Assembly: GCA_015680685.1 (NCBI GenBank)
Contig: MNCI01005798.1
Span: 381,846-444,462 of the forward strand
Direction of reading: 5' to 3'
DNA: 62,617 bases
Source: Gnetum montanum
Lineage: Eukaryota > Streptophyta > Gnetopsida > Gnetales > Gnetaceae
The notes beneath the pieces were generated by a model, which was given only the letters and a program-made list of their open reading frames with translations, was not told the origin of the DNA and made no database searches. The translations under genes and the position numbers were made by a program. Within the stretch, counting starts at the first letter, position 1. Each line of letters starts with the position of its first letter. Below, one piece after another: positions 35,301 to 47,083 of this stretch.

Positions 35301-35830
35301 GACTTGCAAGAGAACCATTCATGATTCAAGTACCCATTTGTAACAAAAGGGCTTCTTTAGCCTCCCATAGCTCAGGATCCCCCTTTGTCATAAGAGTACC
35401 ATCATGAGTTCCTTGCAAGGAACCTTTTATCATTAGGATCCCCCAACCCAACACAACCTACATATTTGTAGCCCAACCAATTACAAAATGACTTCTTGTG
35501 ATAGCCAATGCTACTAACTATTCCTCATAACCAATGGTTGGCAACCAAAAAAATTTAGCCAAACAAATGAAGAGGTATAAGCAAAATCCTAATAATAAGG
35601 GTGACAAGTAGATGGAGGCATGAAAGGAACTAGACCCATTGAAGCCCACTTCCAGTTTGGCTATACTCATAACCTCCTCTACCCAAATCACCCCAACCAA
35701 TAAGCTACAGAAGGACACTAAAGCCCATAATCATATCAATGAGGAAGAGCCCAAACAACCATAACCTAAATCTGAAATTCAAATTTTGGGGTGCATGAAG
35801 GAAGTAAAGCACAACTAGGGTGACAAGCCC

Positions 35831-36440
35831 ATGGTCGATGATAAAAAATTTCTTAGTGAAATAGAAAAAGTTAGGCAATCCCTCAAGCAAAAACATCCAA
35901 CCTTAACCTTGTATGACCTAATCATGACTTTTTCCACTCATTACAAGATGTTAGTTAAAATGATGACTTCTATCCCCATTAGTGTGGACATCCCTGTTAA
36001 TGAGGAAGCCATTCATGCAATTATGATTCGTCCATCATCAAGGAAGGAGAAGTCAATATCCTTAACATTTCATGATAGATAAATCAAGGTTAATCCCAAA
36101 AATGGTGAAGTAACTATAGCCCCTCTATTCATAACCATACACATAGGATAGTTTAAAGTACATCATGTGCAGGTTGATGATGGGGCTGCAACTAGCATCA
36201 TCCCATGCACCATCATTGAATAATTAAGCTTAACTAACTAGATATAACCTACAACCACTACAGATCTCAAATCCTTCAATGGATCAAGAGCTACCATCAA
36301 GTAGTCTATATCCTTTGATTTTGTAGCAAGGAAACAATTCCCCACAATCGACAATTTCTTGATGATGGAAGAGACAACAAGATTCAACCTTATCCTGGGA
36401 AGACCTTGGTTGGCTCAATTATGATCTGTGTCCTCTCCCA
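35831..36440 (+). pseudogene. C aspartic protease, decayed
   Basis: The open lead-in 35831-36082 (KFLSEIEKVRQSLKQKHPTL) is followed after a stop by the protease: VQVDDGAATSIIPCTIIE near 36168-36222, with the catalytic site as Asp-Asp-Gly-Ala, and FNLILGRPWLAQL near 36386-36420. Both motifs are close to consensus. RT, which should follow, is absent. Confidence 0.8.
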
Positions 36441-37433
36441 GTCATCAATAAATTCACCTTCCTTACAAGGGAGGTTAAATCATTATTCATAGTGATAATG
36501 TGGTTCCCCTAGCTATCAGCAATGTAAACATAGAGTGGGGGTCTAGAATGGAGCTTCAAGAAGAAGCTCCTAGCCATGAATTCCAACAACCTAAAAGAGA
36601 ACAACAACCCAATAATGATGATGAAAGCAATGGGATGGATTTTGGGATAAACTCCATTTTAACATCGTAAGCGAAGGGGATGACGAATATAGGCTTGTGT
36701 AGAGTAGGCGTTATTCACTCCCTAATCTTGCAAAGATTAGGAAGAATTTGCATAAGTGAAGTTCACCTTAACCTTCTCCATCCCATGCTCCTATGACCAG
36801 ATGCACTGATGGCCATGTAGCCTTACTTTTCTTTGGTAGTTTATTATATCCTTTTATGCATATTTTACACATAGCCTATGCATGTAGCCTAAGTTCATTT
36901 GCATTTTTATCTATTTATTACAACCTTTATTTATTTTTAGTTGTGTTATAAACAATAGAAAATACTTATAAATATATATTTCTATTTTATCACCATTCAC
37001 TAAGATGTTAAAGTAGCATTATGGCCCACCATGGCCCTAAACTAGCAAAGTAACCACAACACATCATGGATTGCCATGATCTTAAACTGACAAAACTATA
37101 TAACATGTGCCTACGATGGCCTAAAACTAGCAAACATCCCTTTTATTATTATATCTCTCTTTGCTTAGCCTATTATTGCATCAATTAGCTATTTAATGTT
37201 ATATCCTAAACATCAACATAGCCATTCACAATGTTTACAACCTTTATTAAAACTATAGATACATATATCCAAAAGTAAAACCAAAATTTAAATTTAAAGT
37301 TAAAATGTCCATAACATATGTAAGCCATGGCTACACTACATGGAAAAAATGTTAAAGAATAATAACCATCTATAACATAGTCTTGGCTAATCATAGCCAT
37401 CAACATGAAAATAAAAAAAAAATAGCCAACAAG
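36440..37433 (+). other. Block after C protease resembling its 3' UTR
   Basis: The protease linker fades by about 36830. From about 36840 the sequence is AT-rich, and at 37021-37140 contains repeated phrases such as catggccctaaactagcaaa and gatggcctaaaactagc. These match the region after the C integrase (46905-46960, catggccttaaactagcaac) and a short piece at 44449. No gene on the plus strand is visible. Confidence 0.55.
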
Positions 37434-40400
37434 CTAAACGAATGGAGGTTGTTGAGTGGCATTTGGAGGAGGAAGTGGTGGGTCATTCTCACCCTCACTA
37501 CTGGATCCACTAGTGTCTCCTAAGGCCTAAAATGCAACAACATATAGCCAGTTAGCAACCCATAGACAAAATCAAAACCATAAGATAAGAACAAAAACAT
37601 AAAATGCATCTAACCTATGGAGATTCTGACTCCATAATTTCTAGGGGTAGATGTGGAAGGCCTTCCTCCAAACAATGGAGGATCTAGCCATCTGTCATGT
37701 TGACCTAGTTAATATCCCAAAAATCAATGCTAGAAAGGATTCCAATCCTATCTAATGTTGTCCAAGTAAATGGCTTCTAGGGCATAGAAACTGCAGAAGT
37801 CTCACCTATAGTAGTGGTAATTGAAGTAGTAGGGGATTACTGCACTATGAGAAAACTTTCAAAAAGCTAGTAAGATGAACAAATCTCTCTTGCACTATTC
37901 AACAAACTCCTCCTTAATTCACTTAAGGTAGGCCACACTATCTACCTTGTACTATTTCTTGTGGGCCTTTTGTTTCTTACATCACTCTAGGACCCAAGTG
38001 TAGTGATCTTTCTAGTTTTCAAACTTTTTGGAAAATGAGGTTCATTTGCATAAATTATTTTAGCATCTCCCATAGGGCAACTACTTTGTCTTGAATGACA
38101 TGCCAGTAGTTGGCCCACATCATCTCCCTAGTCTACAACTCCCCTAAGTTACTCACTTGGGCCTCCAAAAAGGCCTTGCAGTCCTAAAGATCTCTAATGA
38201 TTTCCTCCTATCATTGAGTCTTCTTCCTTAAGGCCATGACTTCCTCCCATAGGGACTTGTTGGACCTCGCTAACTTCCATGAATTTCTTGCACATGACAT
38301 TGTTAGATCAGTAGTAGTCTTATACAACTTCAAGGGTGTACTAGATATGTTAGAGGGAAGCCTAGGAAAGAAGTCAATATCCATGTCTCTATTGGAGTTC
38401 CACTACACAGAAGGCACTACAAAAGCATGAAATATAACCATAAACATAATGCACAATCTAAGATGGGCATAACATAAACACATCTATGACATAGACAAAC
38501 AACTAATGAATCATAAAACAAAGTCCTTACCTATCTTGAATGTAACCTATTGCAACTAGTCAATGATGTCCTTAGCCATCCCACACATAAAATCCACTTT
38601 ACCTAGAGTCTCTACCCATGGTTTTACATGAAACTTAGGGATAAGGGCTTGTGTTAGTGGATTATGAACTATTACAAGCATAATGATCATTGAGAGGTTA
38701 GGATGAAAACCAAAGATAAATAGTAAAATAAAATTAAAATGTTGAGACATGGACATACCTAGCTTCTCCTCTTTTTCTTCCTTTAGGATGATGATGGGGG
38801 ATATGCCCAGCATTGCCTCATGAAACAAGGAATCTAAACCATTAATGACCATCTCAGGCTATGAGAGTGCTTCCACCACAAGCCTTTGTTCCTCTACTAC
38901 AGTAGCTTGGGCTTCCATAAAACATGAAGACTAGTTAACACATGAAATCACAACATAGTCATAAAACCTTAAAATAATCAAGCATAGTTAAAACCTACCT
39001 ATGATTACCTACTACAATGATGTAAGCCTAAACTTAATCTTCTTCGGGGTAGGCTAGTCTGATGCTAGTGGTGCCTCCTCCATAGGCCTCTTGAGTTTCT
39101 CTCTAGCTACCCCTTTGGCCTCCAAATGCTATTTTCTAGCATCTAGGACACTAGCAGGAAATGTAAGAGGATCATCATCATCAATGCTATTAGGAGACTC
39201 ACACTACCTAACATCAAGATTCTTAGTGGTGATGGATAATGTATCATCCATCCACACTAGTGGGTTTTAGGCCTACATCGTTGGATAAATGTGCTTTATC
39301 CAAGGCCTAGAAAGTTGGCGTGGATCTTGGAAAACCCATTGCCCATTCCTATACATCACCAAAATCTCCAAAAACCTCTTTAGATAACCTATAAAAATGC
39401 AAAGTGTATATGGATTATTGTAGAGGTGTTAGCATGGAGTCTAAGAATCTCCTCTTAATGCCTAATAGCCAAAGCATCCACCCAATCAAATTTGGTGCCC
39501 TCCATCAAGACCTTCTTAAAAGTCCACCCTTTTACTATACTAATTACCTTATTTTGTGATAACAAGTTGGGAAATGCAAGATAACTAAACAAATGGTATG
39601 ATTCCTTTGCATCAAGATTCATGAAGCTATACATGAAAATTTTGGAGTGGCCCATGTTGGCATCAAGCCACTTCAAAACTTCATTGTGATGGCTAGTTTC
39701 CCTTACTATCCCAGTGGGAGCCTTTGCCCCATTAGTAGGAACATCAAACAAGTTGCAAAAGAGGCCCACATCAACATCCATGTTCACCTTCACACCTCGA
39801 ATGATGTTGCTAAAACTAGTAACCTTCTCATCAAAGAATTAGATGACATGCAACATATTTGTAGCAGCGATGGAAGGGATAGATGTCATTAATATGTCAA
39901 GTAAACCTACATTTTGGATTTTTACTTGAATGTACCTAGGCATCTGTCCCTTTAGCCACTTTTGTGCTGGTGTCACCTCACCAAACTTCAAGATGAGGGT
40001 ATCCTAGTAATGTGTTTCTATAAGTGATATGGTGACATCAATAGAGGTGGAAGGTCTTGCAAGGTGACAACCAAAATTTTAGCATCAACATAAGAAAATT
40101 TAACAACCAGTCGAAGCAATAGAACACTCAAAGTTATAGCCATGAAACACTAGAAGCTACAGCCTTTATGCTTACCTTTTCTTCTTTGGTTTAGAGGTTC
40201 TAGCTGCAAGGGTTTGATCCATAGATCTATTGGAATCTACACACTAGTTGTGCATCATCCCATCATCCTTGCACTTCTTGTATACAAGATTGAACCTTAA
40301 GGTGGATGCATCAAAGTCCCCTCTTAACTATCGATAAACAATAGTTTTGGTTTGAGGACTATTGGTGAATTCATCCAAAGTATTTTGTGCGATTGCCAAG

Positions 40401-41000
40401 ATTTTATTGTTGATGATCAAATATTGATCATTGACCTTGTACTTGCAAGAAGTTTTCAAAACCAATGAAGTTAGGAAAGATAGTTAGGCCAAAAACATAA
40501 AAAAATTATAACAAACATGCTTACCCTTGTAGATGATACATGATGCATGGTAGGTTCTAGAATAACATGTGGGCTCTATTTGCCATAATTACAGTATTTC
40601 TAGCATTATACTATCTATACTATAGCATCACCCAGATCTCTATGAGGTAATGTGGATTGATGGCATCTATTGATCCCCTTATTATCCTAGGATTTAGATT
40701 TTAAGTAATAAACTTGACAATAAAGTTGAATTCCCAAGTTATATGGGTCTCCATTATAACCCCTACCACATCTATAGATAAGTGTGACCACAACATCATA
40801 CTAAAGTTCTTTAAAATGTGGGCAAGAAATTTCCTTGTCCTAGATCGAAACCACAGTGACAGCTTCCCAAAACCTATATCAAGGAGTTGGTTATTGATCT
40901 TGGTATGATGAATGTAGCACAACATGCCCACCAACTTAGCAATAATAATGATGGGTTTCAAGTAAACCTTTAATGAAGTTAAAAAAAAATAATTAAGACC
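37434..41000 (-). pseudogene. Antisense intron-containing gene inside C
   Basis: Minus-strand gene-like unit with at least six GT-AG introns at plus coordinates 40442-40524, 40056-40175, 38912-39008, 38648-38758, 38417-38531 and 37527-37614 (83-120 bp each). Exons are protein-like. First comes HTKINNQLLDIGFGKLSLWF and PRIIRGSIDAINPHYL (40630-40900). Then follow KWLKGQMPRYIQVKIQNVGL and DVDVGLFCNLFDVPTNGAKA (39740-39980), open in 39455-39793, and GWTFKKVLMEGTKFDWVDAL. An acidic patch and a basic TPKKIKFR come next near 39025. A coiled-coil-like stretch (EEVMALRKKT, DLQDCKAFLEAQVSNLGELQ) lies at 38110-38260. A final exon ends GENDPPLPPPNATQQPPFV and a stop at 37434-37436. About one frameshift (near 39390) and some 15-20 stops break it. 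Exons upstream of 41000 are not resolved. The family is not recognised with confidence; the layout resembles plant transposon-protein ORFs carried by Tat-branch elements. Confidence 0.65.
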
Positions 41001-41014
41001 ATTTTTCATTAATT

Positions 41015-41263
41015 AGAAAATTTGTAAAAAACATCTAGTCAAGGGTGAAATTAGCCTCTATAAAAAGATGTAAGGTGGCTATCTAAATTAGTTTAAGTAA
41101 TTTCCCAAGAAAACATTATTACAACCTTGCATAGCCTTACATCATGGAATTACTTAGAAAATTTGGAAAAAACATCCTAGTTGGAGAGGAAATTAGCCTC
41201 TGTAAAAAGCTCTAAGATGTTAATCTAAATTGGCTTAAGAAACTTCATAAAAGAATTATCATC
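41015..41263. repeat. 142-bp tandem duplication
   Basis: agaaaatttg...aaattagcctct.taaaaag occurs at 41015 and again at 41157, collinear for more than 100 bp. It lies upstream of the minus-strand gene, in a region with no visible gene up to about 41900. Confidence 0.7.
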
Positions 41264-41899
41264 ATCTTTTATAACATTTTACTTCATAACCAAAATTTTA
41301 TAGCCAAAACTAAGCCTTAATCTAAATTATGCATAAATTTAGAACAAAGCATCTAAAGTATGCATAAATTTAGAAAAAGCATGCATAGATTTGGAAAAAA
41401 GAATTAAAACTTAAAAATGCATTTAAAAAATTAAAAAATCATATAGCCATGGTAAAATGTTTTTAAAAAACTAGTGACACCTTTGTTTTTCTTAAAAAAC
41501 ATATTTAAAGCATAAGTTTTACATGAGAAACTATACATAACAATTACATCCATCCAAAATTTTGCCTTATTTACATAGCCATGACCAGAATATTTATCAA
41601 AGATTCATTGAAGCTATGATTTCAATGATTCCACAATGGAAAAATTCTTGAAATCAAAACCTAAATGCACACCTTAGAATCCAAGATGCTAATTCAGTGC
41701 ACCATAACTCTAAGTGCATTGAAGTGCAATGGGGTTGGAGGAAGTCTCTTCAACACTGAGTTTGGATGGGACACAACTTCACTTTTCAAAATTTTAAATT
41801 CTTGGATTGTGGGCCCCATCCTATGCCTTCTCTCTTAACAAAAATTGCATCAACACTAACCTTTGTTCCAATTTTGACACTTAAGAACCATGTTACAAC

Positions 41900-44340
41900 C
41901 TTAACTCCCATGCTTCCAATTTGGGGATGTCATGCCTAGCATGGATACAAGCCTCTCATAGCCAAAAATCACTAAGACATAACTCTCTTGCCTTTTTAGT
42001 AGCAAAAACCTACCTTTTTTTCAATTCTAGGTTCCCAAAAGGGGGTTAGACATGAACAACCTAGGTAACTTGGATTTCCATCTTGGGGCAATGCTGCCTA
42101 GTATGGAGCAAGTGGGGAAACACCTCTCCCTATCCCCGAGTACCAATCTAGCCCAAGTTTAATCTTGAAGTTGGCCCCACATTACCAAGAACACCTCCAA
42201 GCAACTCCGACAATCACAGAACCTCACCAAACCTATTTGAAACTAGTTAAAACCTTATAATTTTGTGTTTCCATGCTAGGAGAGGCTTCATCCATATTGG
42301 GCATCTCATCCCCAATGTGGATGAGTGGGGGAAGCCAAAAATGACATAAGTTGTCTACCTTATGACTACTTCTCAAAGCCTAGCGACCCCTAGGCCCTGT
42401 TGAAACCCTTTAGAGCTTTCAAAGACCTCAAAAAAACTTAAAATGACACAAAAATACCATCCCCCTCTCATCCACACTACGGCCATCATTCTTGGTGTGG
42501 AAGAAAGGGGTAGAACTACATAAGGCACCTAGGAACTCCCAAACTAATGGATCTTGCTACCAAACATCAATTGTTGACATCAACAACTTGAAAGGTTGAC
42601 ATGCATGGTCGATTGGCTATTGATCTACCCTAGATCTAACTTTCTTAGTTGATGGAGACCTCTTTCACAATAAGCATCCTAGTACCAACACGGATAAATG
42701 GGGGGAAGCCAAAACTATGGAAGTTTATATGAAATTTGATTTTTGGAAGCAACCTAACCCTTTTAAAAGCTATCAAACATCTAGAAGTTACCTAAAATGA
42801 CTAAAAATACCTCCTTTTGGTTCTCCACATTGAGGATGATCCTATCCATGCTAATTCGTTCACACTTAGCATGGTGAAAAAGGAGGAATCCTAAAATCCA
42901 TTTCATAGACTTCAAAATGACCAAATTCTAATCATAGACATTAATAACCAATACTAGCAACCATGTGGACACTCATGCATAGCCTTATTTGATCATAAAA
43001 GCTAAAAAGCCCTTCCCAAAATCTTCCATGCTTACCATGGAAGCCCTAGCATGGAAAAAATGGTAAAGCACAAAAATTACCTAAGAACCCTTGAAATCAC
43101 CAAAATTTGACATTGAGTGTCAACAATCAAAACTAGTTACCTTAGAAGTCTACATGCATAGCTAGGATTGCCAAAATTTAGCAAAAATAAAGGTCCCTCA
43201 TTTCTTCCATGCTAAGAACCACCTCTTACACACTCCCTAATGTGGAAGAAAGGGGGAAACTTGGGGGGGCTCCAAAATGGCCTCCAGAGGTCTAAAAAAA
43301 ATGCCAAAATGCCCTATGTATGTCATGATACCATGTTTAATCATCCTAAGATCCTCAAGCCTATCACAATTGACCACGAATAGCTAGAAAGCCTTTCCTC
43401 CTAATCTTCCCCATTGATCAGAAAAATATTAGCATGGAAAAAGTGGAAAAACATCAATATTTACTTCATAACCATTGAAATAACCAAATTTAGATACTAG
43501 ACATCAACAATTGACATTAGTAACCTTGGAGACCTACATGCATGGCTAGAAATGATACAAAATGGTAAAAAGTTGTTTCCCCCTAGTCTTCCACACTTAG
43601 CATACTATCTCTAGCATGAGAAAAGAGGGAGAAACTCAAAAACCATCTAGAAAACATCCAAATAAGCTAAACATAAGCTCAAATCCTAGTCCTCAACCTC
43701 TACAACCTTGGAAGCACACATGAACAATCGATTGAGGTTAAAACTAGCACAAATTTAAGATTTATGGCTCTTCCATGTTGGAGATCTTCTCGTTCATGCT
43801 ACCCAACATGGAAACTAAGGGGGAAACTTATTTATAGCTCATAAATATCTTAGAATGACATAAAATGACCTTACATGCACTCTAGAATCATGTTAGTAGT
43901 CATTGGAGCCTTCAAACCTCAAAAACCTAATCCCTTACAACCAAAATGTGGTTCCACATGATCTTCCACATTGAGCCCACTAGCCCTAGCATGGAAAATG
44001 GGGGAAGCTCAAAAACCACATGGGAGTACTCAAAACTACCAAATTTTGACATGGATGCATAGCCCTTGACCGTCACAACTCTAGACGTTCACATGCATAG
44101 TCAATTGCTACTCAAATTCCCCTAGATATAAGATTTTTGCTTCATCCATGCTTTGTAGCGTGGAAACAAGAGGGGAAAGATGATGTTGCACTTTTGGTGA
44201 CAAGATGACACTCCTAGAAGCCAAAGATCTATGTTGGAAAATCCTAGGACCTTTGAATGCTCCAAAACCCACTTTCTCTAGTTTCCATGCTAAGGGTCCC
44301 TTCTTTCATGCTAGGTAGCATGGAAATAAGGGGAGCCTAG
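41900..44340. repeat. Degenerate ~185-bp tandem array with hairpins
   Basis: A marker (agcatggaa..a..gggg or a variant such as aatgtggaagaaaggggg) recurs near 41939, 42105, 42318, 42495, 42690, 42860, 43053, 43240, 43432, 43613, 43800, 43990, 44157 and 44310, that is every 153-213 bp. Most units hold an inverted repeat just before the marker: 43771-43781 with 43803-43813 (11 bp), 44282-44292 with 44316-44326 (11 bp), 42289-42301 with 42311-42323 (13 bp, one T.G), 42846-42854 with 42866-42874 (9 bp), 43024-43032 with 43048-43056 (9 bp). No coding frame is convincing in either direction. Confidence 0.75.
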
Positions 44341-44486
44341 TGTGGAAGCCTTAAAACTCCTAATTTATAGGTCCAAACATCCCAAAAATAGCCCTAATTG
44401 ATGTTCGAAATCTAATAGCCTTGTAGCCTTAAAACATGGTCTGCTAAGGCCTAAAACTATTAAAATCTAATCATTTTTAAACCTAT

Positions 44487-44546
44487 ATTAGCCCATGCAA
44501 CACTTTCTTAAGAATGCTAGCCCATGCAACACCTGCTTAAGAAAGG
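44487..44546. repeat. Short tandem duplication at block junction
   Basis: tagcccatgcaacac..tcttaagaa occurs twice in a row, immediately where the tandem array block ends and RNase H coding sequence begins. Confidence 0.65.
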
Positions 44547-45060
44547 GATTCACTATGAGTGGAAGGCTCAATGCTAAGAGGTCCTTGAAAACCTTAAGTA
44601 AGAGTTGACACAACTACCAATAGTCTATCCTCTGTAAGAGGGTAAATAATTTTTCATCTACCTTGCCATCTCTAACATGTCCATTTCTTCTCTACTCTAT
44701 CAAAAATATGATGATGAAGCAGAGATGCTAGTATATTACCTTAGCCATGCACTAGTTGCCAATGAGACCTAATACACTAAAGTGGAGAAGTATTTTCTAG
44801 CACTAGTCTTCTGCTTAAAGAAGTGGAGACACCACCTCTTTAGAAGCCAAGTCAACATAATTTGTAAAGATAATATAATTAGAGTCATAATGACCAACAT
44901 CTACAAAAGTATCTGTATAACCTGATGGAAAGCCATAATTGCGAAATTTGACCTTCATTACATCTCTTAATCTTCAACAAAAGGTCAAGCTATAGTCATA
45001 CAACTTACAATTTTTCCTATTGATGACCAAGCAACCATAGATCTTGAGTTTCCTGATGAG
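44540..45060 (+). pseudogene. C RNase H, decayed (RT missing)
   Basis: Readable from KGIHYEWKAQC (44547) through ELTQLPIVYPL, FFIYLAISNMSISSLLYQ and VYYLSHALVANET*YTKVEK to LALVFCLKKWRHHLFRSQVN. This is the Ty3/gypsy RNase H that normally follows the RT thumb. No RT fingers/palm sequence (no YxDD, no LDG-GYNQI) is found between 36440 and 44540. Confidence 0.8.
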
Positions 45061-45079
45061 AATGTTAACACTATTAGCT

Positions 45080-45510
45080 AAGTGTTGAAGGGTTATGAGG
45101 TAGTCATGCACTTTGATAGAGCTTCAATTGCACATGGGGCTAGTGCCATTGCCATCATAACATTCCCATCTAGTGAAATCTAACCCTTCACCTATCATTT
45201 TCAGTTCCCATGTATCAAAAACATAGCAGAGTACAAGGGTTTAACCAAAGGAGTAATGGTAACTCATGACCTAGGAATTAGACACTTAGTAATTAAAGGC
45301 AATTCACAACTTGTGGTTAAACAAGTGATCGAGGTGTATGTGTGTAAGACCAAACACTTACAACCATACTATGACCTAGGGAAGCAATTGTTACAATAAT
45401 TCATAAATGTTGATATCCAACACATACCCTAAAATAAGGACATCATAGTTGATGCAATTGCAACATTAGCCCTTAGCGTGACACCAGATGTGTTTAGTAT
45501 GTTTTCCAAC
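45080..45510 (+). pseudogene. C additional RNase H, decayed
   Basis: Second RNase H downstream of the first, the usual Tat order: VVMHFDRASIAHGASAIAII, PFTYHFQFPC, NIAEYKGLTKGVMVTHDLGI, RHLVIKGNSQLVVKQV and DIIVDAIATLA. The first Asp, the Glu and the last Asp are kept; the GDS Asp is Asn. Stops occur at 45183 and elsewhere. Confidence 0.8.
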
Positions 45511-45639
45511 TTAACCTAGACTATGCTATTCCCATCATGTAGAACATTGAAAATACCTTTGTGATCATTGTTCATGTTGCTCCTTCTAATTAGTGGTATG
45601 ATGATATCAAATTTTACCTTATGCATGGCGAATCCTCAC

Positions 45640-46830
45640 AAGGCCTTACTACTATTTAGAAGGACGTGGTATGCAAGATATTGATGTAGTATGTCATCCT
45701 AGGTGATAACACATTATCTCAATAATCCTATGATGACATACTCCTAAAGTGCTTACGTAAAACAAAAGCTAGAATAGTCCTAGAGTAGATTCATGATGAT
45801 ATTTATGGAGGAAATATAGGACCAAGAGCTATGGCCACTAAGATTAGATGGTTAGGCTACTACTAGTCCCATATGAAAAATGACTACCTGCAGAAAGTTA
45901 AGCAATGTGACATGTGCCAATGATATAGCAACCTTATACATGTACCCCCAACTAATTTTCATACCACTTAAATAAAATGGCTATTTCAATGATGGGAGTT
46001 GGATATCATAGGAGCTAATCCTTTTGCAAAGCATAGCTTCATCATCACACCATCTGAATACTTTACAAAGTGGGTTGAGACTATTCCCCTCAGGAGGACT
46101 ACATTTGAGTAGGTTTGTAAATTCATCCTAGATAACATTGTAGCTCATTTTAACATACCCATGACCATAGTTATAGACAATGGATAATAATTTAGCAACC
46201 AATAAACAAAATAATTTTGTCATGACCTAGGCATTAAGCATTCTTTCTCGTTGTCTTATTATCCTCAAGCCAATGGACAAGCAAAAGCAAGCAACAAGAC
46301 CATCATCAACTTACTCAAAAAAGATGCTTAATAATAGGAAACAGAAATGGCATGAGTAGCTTGTCTATGCACTATGGGCCTATAGAACAACCAACCACAC
46401 AACAATTGGTATGACCCATTATAGTCTATTTTATTGTTCTAAAGTTGTTTTACCTCTTGAATTGCAAGTGCCATCACTTTTAGAGGCCTTGATTGACTTC
46501 ATCAATAATGAGTAGAATAAGGAGTTATAAATAGTGGCCCTGAACTCAATGGAGGAGTAATGTATGTAAGTGCTTGCTCACATTGAATACTATCAAGAGA
46601 GGTAGAATTTGCAACATCACCATAACTTGCCCATGCACTAGATCAAAGAAGGTAACTTGGTCCTCAAAGCCATCCACAAGCATGAAGACAAATTCTCAAT
46701 CAACAAAAAATGTTCCTTTCATATCATCAAAGCCTATGAGAATGGTATATTCAAAATAGCCAACATGGATGGGAATGACCTGGCCAATCTAATCAATCAT
46801 TCCTATCTAAAGCCATACTACATGTAGCTG
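45640..46830 (+). pseudogene. C integrase, decayed
   Basis: N-terminal zinc-binding residues: IHDDIYGGNIGPRAM near 45790-45835, then HMKNDYLQKVKQCDMCQ near 45870-45920. Core: WELDIIGANPFAKHSFIITP, YFTKWVETIPL, IPMTIVIDNG near 46155-46185, and [17 protein letters not shown] with Lys in place of the catalytic Glu (46284-46286). C-terminal: LWAYRTTNHTTIGMTHYSLF, and EGNLVLKAIHKHEDKFSIN near 46650-46705. Roughly ten stops. The 46574-46759 frame is a shadow. Confidence 0.85.
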
Positions 46831-47067
46831 ACAATCATTATCAAGCAAGCTTGCTTTCAACATTCCACTGGGACCTTAAATTGACCACATGTCCTACCAA
46901 GAACTTAAACTAGTACCATGGCCATCATGGCCTTAAACTAGCAACTTTAGTGACTTAGATAGCTTGGTTTTATCATCTCATGTGACTTTTATACATTGTA
47001 ACATTATGGTATGTAGTGGTGTTTTTTATTCTTTGTTAGCACATTTTGGGTTAATCCTCCAAGCACC
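46830..47067 (+). other. C 3' untranslated region
   Basis: Short stretch between integrase and polypurine tract, including catggccatcatggcc at 46918. No gene. Confidence 0.6.
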
Positions 47068-47069
47068 AA

Positions 47070-47083
47070 CAAAGAGGGGCCAT
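47070..47083 (+). other. C polypurine tract
   Basis: CAAAGAGGGGCCAT directly precedes TGAAACA of the 3' LTR; this is the expected plus-strand primer and fixes the LTR start. Confidence 0.75.

Noticed and set aside
40714-40908. Plus-strand frame of 64 codons
   Set aside because: Shadow of the first resolved exon of the minus-strand gene, which is open over a longer span (40701-41009).
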